In this document: piece after piece, positions 57,399 through 64,000 of the stretch
Layout of the letters: the number at the start of each line of letters is the position of its first letter
How positions within the stretch are numbered: position 1 is the first letter of the stretch
Assembly: GCF_040712315.1 (NCBI RefSeq)
Contig: NC_134017.1
Span: forward strand, 23,044,322 to 23,108,321
Direction: 5' to 3'
DNA from: Castanea sativa
Lineage: Eukaryota > Streptophyta > Magnoliopsida > Fagales > Fagaceae
DNA: 64,000 nt
Position numbers and translations under genes: made by a program
Notes under the pieces: model-generated
Databases searched by the model: none
The model's input: only the letters and a program-made list of their open reading frames with translations
Told to the model about the DNA's origin: nothing

Positions 57399-60300
57399 CT
57401 ATTGGTAGTACTTCTTCAGGTGTTCCGTGTTCCAGGGATGGCCCAACTTCCTTCCGTCTAACGTCTCCAGGTAGTACGTTCCTTTCCTGTGCCATGAGAT
57501 GATTCTGTACGGGCCTTCCCAATTAGGACCCAGCTTTCCCAGGGATGCATCCTTCATAGCGCCAAGCACCCTTCGTAACACTAGATCTCCAACCTTGAAG
57601 TCTCGATTCCAGACCTTGGAGTTGTAGTGCTTCGCCATCATGTCTTGGTACCGTGCCAGTCTCTGGGCCGCTGCTGCCCTGACTTCATCGACAAGGTCAA
57701 GCTCTAGACGTAATGTTTTAACATTCTTGCTCTCGTCATAGCTTTCCACACGGAGGCTCGTCAATCCCACTTCTGCCGGTATGAGGGCCTCAGCACCAAA
57801 CGCCAATCGAAACGGTGTCTCTCCCGTTGGCGTTCTTGCCGTTGTTCTGTACGCCCATAGAACACTTCGTAGTTCGTCCGGCCATATGCCCTTTGCCCCC
57901 TCGAGCCGGGTCTTGATAATCTTTAACAAGGACCGGTTCGTGACTTCGACCTGTCCGTTGGCCTGTGGGTGGGCGGGTGACGAGTAGTGATTCTTGATTC
58001 CCAGCTGAGAACAAAAATCTCGGAATGCATCGTTGTCAAATTGCTTCCCATTGTCTGAAATGAGTACTCTCGGGATCCCATATCGGCAAATAATACTTCT
58101 CCACACAAAGTTGCGAATATTTTTCTCCGTGATGGTAGCGAGAGCTTCTGCTTCCACCCACTTGGTGAAGTAGTAGATTCCAACCACCAAGAACTTCAAT
58201 TGTCTTGCCGCTATCGGAAACGGACCCATGATGTCTAACCCCCATTGCGCGAACGGCCATGGGGCCGTCATTGGTGTGAGTTCTTCCGTTGGCTGTCTAA
58301 TAAGATTGCCAAACCGTTGACATTTATCGCAGGCTCTAACGTACATATGGGCATCCTTTTGCATTGTCGGCCAGTAGTATCCTGCTCGGAGTAGCTTGTG
58401 CACCAGAGACCTTGATCCTGAGTGGTTTCCACAAATTCCTTCGTGAACTTCCCTCATCACATAGTCTGCTTCGTCATGGTCAAGGCATCTTAGATACGGT
58501 CGGGAGAATCCTCTTTTGTAGAGGATGCCTTTAATCAATATGAATCGTGCAGCCCTAACCTTCAATTTCCTTGCGTCTACCTTGCTGTCTGGTAGCTTGC
58601 CGTCCTTGAGGTACGCCACAATTGGAGCCGTCCAATCGTCCTTAGTGCTTAATTCCTGCATACGAACGTTATCTAATAGCGATGAACGTTGGACGAAGGA
58701 CAATACCTGTTCTGGAGCGATCATGTGCTCGGCCGAAGCAGCCTTGGCGAGTCGGTCCACCTCTTGATTCTCTTCTCTTGGGATTTGAGCTATCGTGAAT
58801 TGGAGGTCACTCGTTAGACCCTTCACTTCTCTGAGGTACCTTCTCATTCGTTCATTCCTGTAGTCATAGCTCCCATTAACTTGGCTGGCTACGATTTGAG
58901 AATCAGAGTAGACTACTGCCTTCCTAGCCCCAGCCGCTATCGCAAGTTCCAATCCTGCCACTAGGGCTTCATACTCTGCTTCGTTATTTGTAGTGGGGAA
59001 CTCTAGACGGATCATGCATTCAACCTTATCTCCTTCCGGGGTGTGGAGTACAACTTCGACTCCTCCTGCATGCTTATTGGAGGATCCGTCTATGTGAATT
59101 CTCCATGTGGGCGTCTCTTCTGCCCCCTGCCTGTCAGGTGTAGTGAATTCCGCGATGAAGTCTGCCAGTACTTGTCCTTTCACAGCTGTTCGTGGCTGGT
59201 ACTGGATATCGTACTCACTTAGCTCGATAGCCCACAAAGCCATCCGTCCGGCAGTTTCAGGATTGTTCATTGCTCTCCGCAAGGGCTGATCCGTCAGGAC
59301 TATTATTGTATGTGCTTGAAAATAGGGCTTCAGTTTTAGCCGAGCTAAGAGTACGCGAAGGCGAGTTTCTCCATCCGTGGGTATCTCTCCTCTCGCACCT
59401 GCGCGCCCGTGACAAAGTATACGGGCTTTTGTATCTTTCCTTCCTCTCGACGATGAGCTGCACTTACCGGCCGATGAGACGACAAGGTACAGGAATAATT
59501 CCTCCCCCGGCGTAGACGGACTAAGCAACGGCGGGGCGGAGAGATAAGCTTTTAACTCCTCAAATGCCCTTTGGCATTCGTCCGTCCACTCGAAAGATCT
59601 TTTTAGTGTTCTGAAGAAAGGTAGACACTTGTCCGTTGCTCTCGATACGAATCTGTTTAGGGCTGCTATCTTCCCTGTCAAGCTTTGTACTTCCTTCACC
59701 GTCCTTGGAGGAGATAGCTCCACAATTGCTTTCACCTTCTCGGGGTTGACTTCAATGCCACGATGGGACACCATGAATCCTAGGAATTTTTCAGCGGTTA
59801 CTCCAAATGCGCATTTGCTTGGATTCAGCTTCATTTTGTACGCTCGAAGAGTGTTGAAAGTCTCCTGGAGGTCCTTCATATGATCCGACACCTTTACGCT
59901 TTTCACCAACATGTCATCTACGTAGACTTGAACGTTGCGGCCAATTTGGTGCGCGAACATTTTGTTCATTAATCGTTGGTATGTGGCTCCTACATTCTTG
60001 AGCCCGAATGGCATCACCTTGTAGCAAAAAAGCCCTTGGCTCGTTACAAATGATGTCTTCTCTTGATCTATGTTTTCCAACTTAATCTGATTATACCCCG
60101 AGAAAGCGTCCATGAAGCTCAACAACTCATGTCTTGCGGTGGAGTCCACTAATGCGTTAATGCGCGGGAGCGGGTAACTGTCTTTAGGGCACGCTTTATT
60201 TAGGTCCGTGAAGTCAACGCACATTCTCCACTTCCCATTTGACTTTTTGACCATTACCACATTTGCCAGCCAGTCTGGGTAGTACACCTCTCGTATGAAG

Positions 60301-61064
60301 TTCGCTTCTCGTAGCTTATGCACTTCCTCTGCTGCGGCTTGATCCCGCTCGGGGGCAAACACGCACTTCTTTTGTCGAACTGAAGGGAAGGAAGGTGATA
60401 CATTCAGTTTATGAACTATGACTGCTGGATCTATTCCCGGCATGTCGTCATGGCTCCATGCAAATACGTCTTGGTTCTCTTTGAGAAATAGTAGGAGCGC
60501 ATGTCGAACCGTTTGTTCGACCGAGGTCCCTATCCTGGTGGTCCGGTTGGGCCTCGAATCATCTAGTTGTACCTCTTCCAATTTCTCCACGGGTTCTGCC
60601 GCTGTTCTCTGTTCTTCGATGTTCATCTTCTGTACATGGTCATCCATCTCCATCATGGCCACGTAACATTCCCGTGCAGTCACCTGGTTTCCGCGCAGTT
60701 CTCCAACTCCGTGTTCAGTGGGGAACTTGATCATCAAATGGTAGGTCGAGGTGATGGCCTTCCATGCGTTGAGAGTGGGTCGTCCGAGTATGGCATTATA
60801 CGCTGAGGAGCAATCAACCACTAGAAATGAAACATCCTTGGTTATTTGTTGTGGGTATTCTCCTACTGTCACCGACAATGTGACAGATCCTAAAGGATGG
60901 ACTCGGGTTCCCCCAAAGCCAACGAGGGGTGTGCATGCCGGGATCAAGCGCTCTTTTGCAATACCCATTTGCTGGAACGCGGGGTAGTAAAGGATGTCTG
61001 ATGAGCTCCCGTTGTCCACTAGAACTCGATGGATGTTGAAATCTCCTACCTGTATACTAACCAC
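57399..61064 (-). pseudogene. Tat element pol: protease, reverse transcriptase, RNase H, integrase
   Basis: 1221-codon open frame. Retropepsin with DNGSSSDIL (Asp 17). Reverse transcriptase about 220-430 with FMDAFSGYNQI and catalytic YVDDML (381-386). First RNase H about 520-640. A second, archaeal-type RNase H about 655-777 (HIDGSS, NNEAEYEAL, VVYSDSQ). Integrase with the H-H-C-C finger (874-915) and core Asp 944 (GLDIMG), Asp 1004 (SDNGKQF) and Glu 1040 (ANGQVEV). Two RNase H domains mark the Tat lineage. Residues about 534-575 are read in a wrong frame, so the first RNase H is damaged although the long frame survives. The first codon is GTG and not a real start; translation would come from gag. 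Codon use is GC-richer than the surrounding DNA. Confidence 0.93.
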
Positions 61065-61147
61065 GAGCGCGTCGTCGTGGGGGTGGTGAAGACGGCGGGC
61101 CTCTTCTTCAGAAAACTCGATACTGGAGCCGTTCCGTCGTATTTTTT

Positions 61148-61459
61148 CTAGAAGAGCCGTCGACCGGACACTTTGAACCGTCCGTAAATAGGTCTTTTCC
61201 GGCCTTTTAGACGACCCCGTTGAAGTACCGCCCCTATTATCATCCGTATGTCCGCACGTGGTCCGGGGCGTTCGTTTTCCCGTCTAGGATTCTGTTCTTG
61301 GGGTTGATCCGTTCTCTCCTTCCTCACGAACCTCTGCAATCTCCCTTGTCTGATGAGGGCTTCGATCTGTTGCTTCAAGTCATAACAGTCCGTCGTATCA
61401 TGGTCGTGGTCACGATGAAAGCGGCAATATCTATCTCGTGGCCTCTTGTTCGGATCTCC
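61148..61459 (-). pseudogene. Tat element gag C-terminus / gag-pol linker
   Basis: The same frame as gag beyond an in-frame TAG at 61460. It reads a Cys/His-containing segment (YCRFHRDHDHDTTDCYDL) and the conserved LKQQIEALIRQGRLQRFV. Near 61220-61230, at a G run, the frame shifts and sequence leading into pol continues in another frame. Confidence 0.75.
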
Positions 61460-62457
61460 CTACAACTTGCCCGGGAACGTCAAGGTTCCTTCATCTTTGA
61501 TTTGCATTAACACCTGGTCAATTGGGGCTGTGAGGGGGGTGAAACTTGTAAACCTCCCCGAAGGTGGTTTGGACCTCTGGTCTTCTCGTCGATCTCTGGT
61601 TTTTGCCATTTTTCGTCCATTATCTGGTTTCGTATCTTCTTGTCTTTCCCTTTTTCTTGGTTTATAGTCGTCTCTGGCCAGCAAGGCATCTTCTGCGTTC
61701 ATGTACTTCGTCGCCCTATAATATACATCGGACATAGTCTTTGGGTCATTCTTACATAGAGAAAATAAGAACTTACCCTCTTGTAACCCGTTTGTGAATG
61801 CTGCCACAAGTGTCTTGTCATCTGCCTCGTCTATCGAGAGGGATTCCTTGTTAAAGCTGGCTATATAAGACCTTAATGTCTCGCCTTCTCGTTGTTTAAT
61901 TCCCAATATACATGCAATAGACCTCTTGTGTCGATGACTTCCAATGAAGTGTGATACGAACTGTGCGCCTAGTTCCTTAAAAGTGCCGATGGAATTAGGC
62001 GTCAACCTGCTGTACCAATCCCTCGCAGGCCCCTTCAAGGTGGTGAGAAAAGCCCTGCACATAATTTCATCTGGTACACCCTGAAGATGCATTAGGGTTC
62101 TGAAAGACTCCAGGTGATCCAACGGGTCTTTGGATCCGTCGTAGTTTTCCATATAGGGCATGCGAAATTTTGGAGGAAGGGGACATGAATTCACTAACGC
62201 TGTGAATGGTGAATCCGTCCTATGGACGAGGTCGTCCAAGTTGCTGGATACCCGTCCTTTTTAAGGGCGCTCATCATCATATCCATGCGTTCCCTCATCT
62301 CCTGCAGTTCGGCGGCTATGGGAGTCGGTACAGCGTCTAATGCCAATGGTTGATTGGTTTCTTGTCGCTCGGGTCTAGTTGGAGCGTTACCGCCTCGGCT
62401 CTTTCCGCGTTCCCGCTTCTTTCGGACTAGTGCCCTCCTGGTCTTCCCGTGGTGCAC
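61460..62457 (-). pseudogene. Tat element gag
   Basis: A Retrotrans_gag-type protein that would form the particle. The N-terminal part starts at an ATG at 62457 (basic, Arg-rich, then an ELQEMRERMDMMM helix). It breaks at an A5 run (T run 62258-62262 on plus), after which the main part runs from about 62251 to 61460 with the conserved core (YDGSKDPLDHLESFRTLM, then LKGPARDWYSRL and GETLRSYIASFN). An in-frame TAG ends the open part before the Cys/His segment. So gag carries one frameshift and one stop. Confidence 0.88.
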
Positions 62458-62691
62458 TCGTGTGTCCGGTCATTTGCCGCAACTGCGTTCTTCCAAATCA
62501 TGGTTCGTTCAAGCGAGGCGCTCGACCGCCGCCGCGAGCGTTTGGACACTCGCCTCTAGAGCGGCGGCGCGCGGTTCATCGCCTTGATTGTTGTTCGTTG
62601 CCATCGATTGGGTGAGTGCCATACAACTCTTTGTCTCAGGAATAGAGCGAGGCTAAAATAATCAGAGGATTTTCTTCTTGTCTCTTCTTTC

Positions 62692-62707
62692 CCACAGACG
62701 GCGCCAA
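62692..62707 (-). other. Tat element primer-binding site
   Basis: The minus strand reads TGGCGCCGTCTGTGGG one base after the LTR end, the usual place and form for a gypsy primer site. I do not assign the tRNA. Confidence 0.7.
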
Positions 62708-62708
62708 C

Positions 62709-63227
62709 TGATGATGCCGAAAAAATCACCAGTGAGTTGCAAGCACCCCTCGAGCCGAAGCAACACCTACGAAAAGAAAATAATAGACCTAGAGAGAGCA
62801 CCGGTGTGGTGCCGGCCGAAAACCCTCCGAAGGTCAAGTTAGAATTTGGTTCTTTAACCCTAGAGTGCTAGAGTTAAGAATATTGTGCGTACCTTCATAT
62901 CTAGGGTTTCTGGAGTATTTATATTGAGTGGAATTGCCTTTCTTTTAGGATACAACTTCCTTCTCAAGTTCCTTTCCATATAGGAGTCTTCCCAAACGTG
63001 TGTTGCAAGAAGTCCAAGTATGCACGTTTGCTTGGGGATAAAGCAAAAGCCCATTCGAGACATATCAAATAACATGCAACCCGGAATTTGCAATTAATTC
63101 ATACATGACGGATACTCAACAAAATCTAACCGTCATAGTCGTGTCACCTACGGTGTCAATCCGTCTTCATTCTCTCCGTCCCTTCAAGTTTTATGAGAAC
63201 ACCCGTCTCCTATTTTTATCCCCTTCA
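62709..63227 (-). mobile_element. Tat element 5' LTR
   Basis: 519 bp, partner of 53492-54011. It contains a TATTTATATTG segment near 62917, but no firm promoter call is made. Confidence 0.93.
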
Positions 63228-63232
63228 AATGG
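63228..63232. repeat. Target-site duplication of the Tat element (right)
   Basis: AATGG, identical to 53487-53491. Confidence 0.9.
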
Positions 63233-63894
63233 CATGACGATTTAACGATATATCAATCTCACATAATAGAAAGAAGAACCATCAATTCATTTGTCCGGAG
63301 ATAGCTGGCTTGGCTAACAGAAACTTAATAGGGATTGCCTTGGTCATGAGGATTCGTGTATATGCCAATAAATAATGTCCAATTAAATTTATGTGTAGGT
63401 GCAAGATATTGTTTGTCCTATTATTTTTATATATATGTGTGTGTGTGTGTGTGTGAAGCTCTTTAGTTTTTTGAGTGTTTAAAAAATTTTAATTAATAAT
63501 AATGCTTTAAAGTTTTGAATTTATAAAAGGGAAGACAATGAATCGTATAGTTTTTTTTTACTTCTTTTTATTTTTTATTTTTTTCACCTAAAAGCTTCAA
63601 ATTTCAATTTTAGTCTTAAAAGATGTTTTCAACTTTTTTTTTTTTTTTTTGTTTGCGAAATAAAAGAGGTTTTCAAGTTTAAAAAGGAGAAGCAACACTT
63701 GGAAATTTATCAAACACACTACATGTTTTTACAAAAGTGCATTAAAGGCCTTAAAGTTCTTTAGGGAGTAGTCTAGCAACACAATACCATACATGCCCAC
63801 AAAGTCAAAGCCCGTAAAGACCTTCCGTCCCTCACAAATAGGAGGCACATTGAAACAAGTTGTTTCAAACAACCCACTTTTTCTTTTTCTTTTT
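63233..63894. other. Non-coding flank of the Tat element
   Basis: AT-rich DNA with a (TG)n run at about 63436-63455 and several T runs. Joining it to the left flank of the element gives a ~45-codon open stretch on the minus strand, too short to call a gene. Confidence 0.4.
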
Positions 63895-64000
63895 CTTTTT
63901 CTGTTTTTTTTTTTGGGGGGGGGTTGTTTCGGCTATATGACACTTTTATTAATAGCCAACAAAGTACAAAGAGACTCAAGGTGAGGGCCTTGGGCCTCTA
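63895..64000 (-). mobile_element. Possible retroposed 3' end (LINE-like)
   Basis: On the minus strand the sequence entering from the right reads TTGTTGGCTATTAATAAAAG and then, after C9, an A-rich run (about 63870-63915 on plus as T/CTTTTT repeats). The position of the poly-A and the AATAAA look like a LINE or processed transcript tail; the body is outside the window. Confidence 0.3.

Larger units (their letters stand above)
53492..63227 (-). mobile_element. Ty3/gypsy element of Tat type with antisense gene
   Basis: A structurally complete LTR retrotransposon of 9736 bp: LTRs 53492-54011 and 62709-63227, 5-bp duplication AATGG, primer site next to the right LTR, polypurine tract next to the left LTR, gag and pol on the minus strand. 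Between pol and the 3' LTR lies a spliced gene on the opposite strand. Extra genes in this place, often antisense, are known from Tat-lineage elements (Grande, Retand and relatives). Frameshifts and stops in gag, gag-pol and RNase H make it non-autonomous, but LTR identity of about 98% by hand points to recent insertion. Confidence 0.92.

Noticed and set aside
53440..63260. A ~45-codon minus-strand frame formed by joining the two flanks of the Tat element
   Set aside because: Too short, ends in stops on both sides, and no recognisable family; could be chance.

Overview
The window is nuclear DNA of a eudicot, most likely a woody one. It is AT-rich and has spliced genes, long introns, (AT)n and (GA)n tracts, MITEs, tRNA-derived SINEs and nested LTR retrotransposons. 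The repeats and the cyclin gene suggest Fagales (oak or relatives), but that is an impression and not a proof. Only one intact host gene is visible: an A2-type cyclin on the minus strand (36.8-43.7 kb; 11 coding exons with consistent splice sites and phases, 484 codons). An F-box/LRR/FBD-like gene on the plus strand (27.5-32.2 kb) is broken.

Layout. 1-2.3 kb: two copies of a repeat that starts with a degenerate ~10-bp GGTCCA array. 2.3-9.0 kb: a decayed minus-strand Ty1/copia element with one recognisable LTR. 11.0-14.7 kb: a truncated non-autonomous LTR element (LARD-1) with a decayed plant-transposon-protein ORF. 15.5-25.3 kb: an endogenous caulimovirid-like sequence on the minus strand, flanked by ~0.6-kb direct repeats of host DNA and split by a complete 4.3-kb LTR element (LARD-A, 5-bp duplication AGATT). 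25.6-36 kb: MITEs, a solo LTR with GTTAC duplication, LINE and SINE remnants, a hAT-like element inside the F-box pseudogene and a Mutator-like element with a 9-bp duplication. 36.8-45.4 kb: the cyclin gene. 45.4-53.5 kb: gene-poor DNA with MITEs, a SINE and a faint LTR-element remnant. 53.5-63.2 kb: a structurally complete Ty3/gypsy element of Tat type (9.7 kb, AATGG duplication, LTRs about 2% different by hand count) with gag-pol on the minus strand and a spliced antisense gene on the plus strand that has its own TATA box.

The most notable unit is the viral remnant. One reading frame, interrupted by only a few stops, carries a two-zinc-knuckle coat-like region, a retropepsin and then about 640 codons I cannot assign, with no visible reverse transcriptase or RNase H. 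A movement-protein-like fragment lies upstream and a TATA promoter lies downstream. The downstream end stops at a tRNA-Met primer-site-like sequence. A second recurring theme is elements saturated with their own short motif: CTGTC in the viral remnant, CCGTC in the Tat element, TATCGAG in the LARD family and GGTCCA in the first repeats. No tRNA, rRNA or CRISPR was seen.
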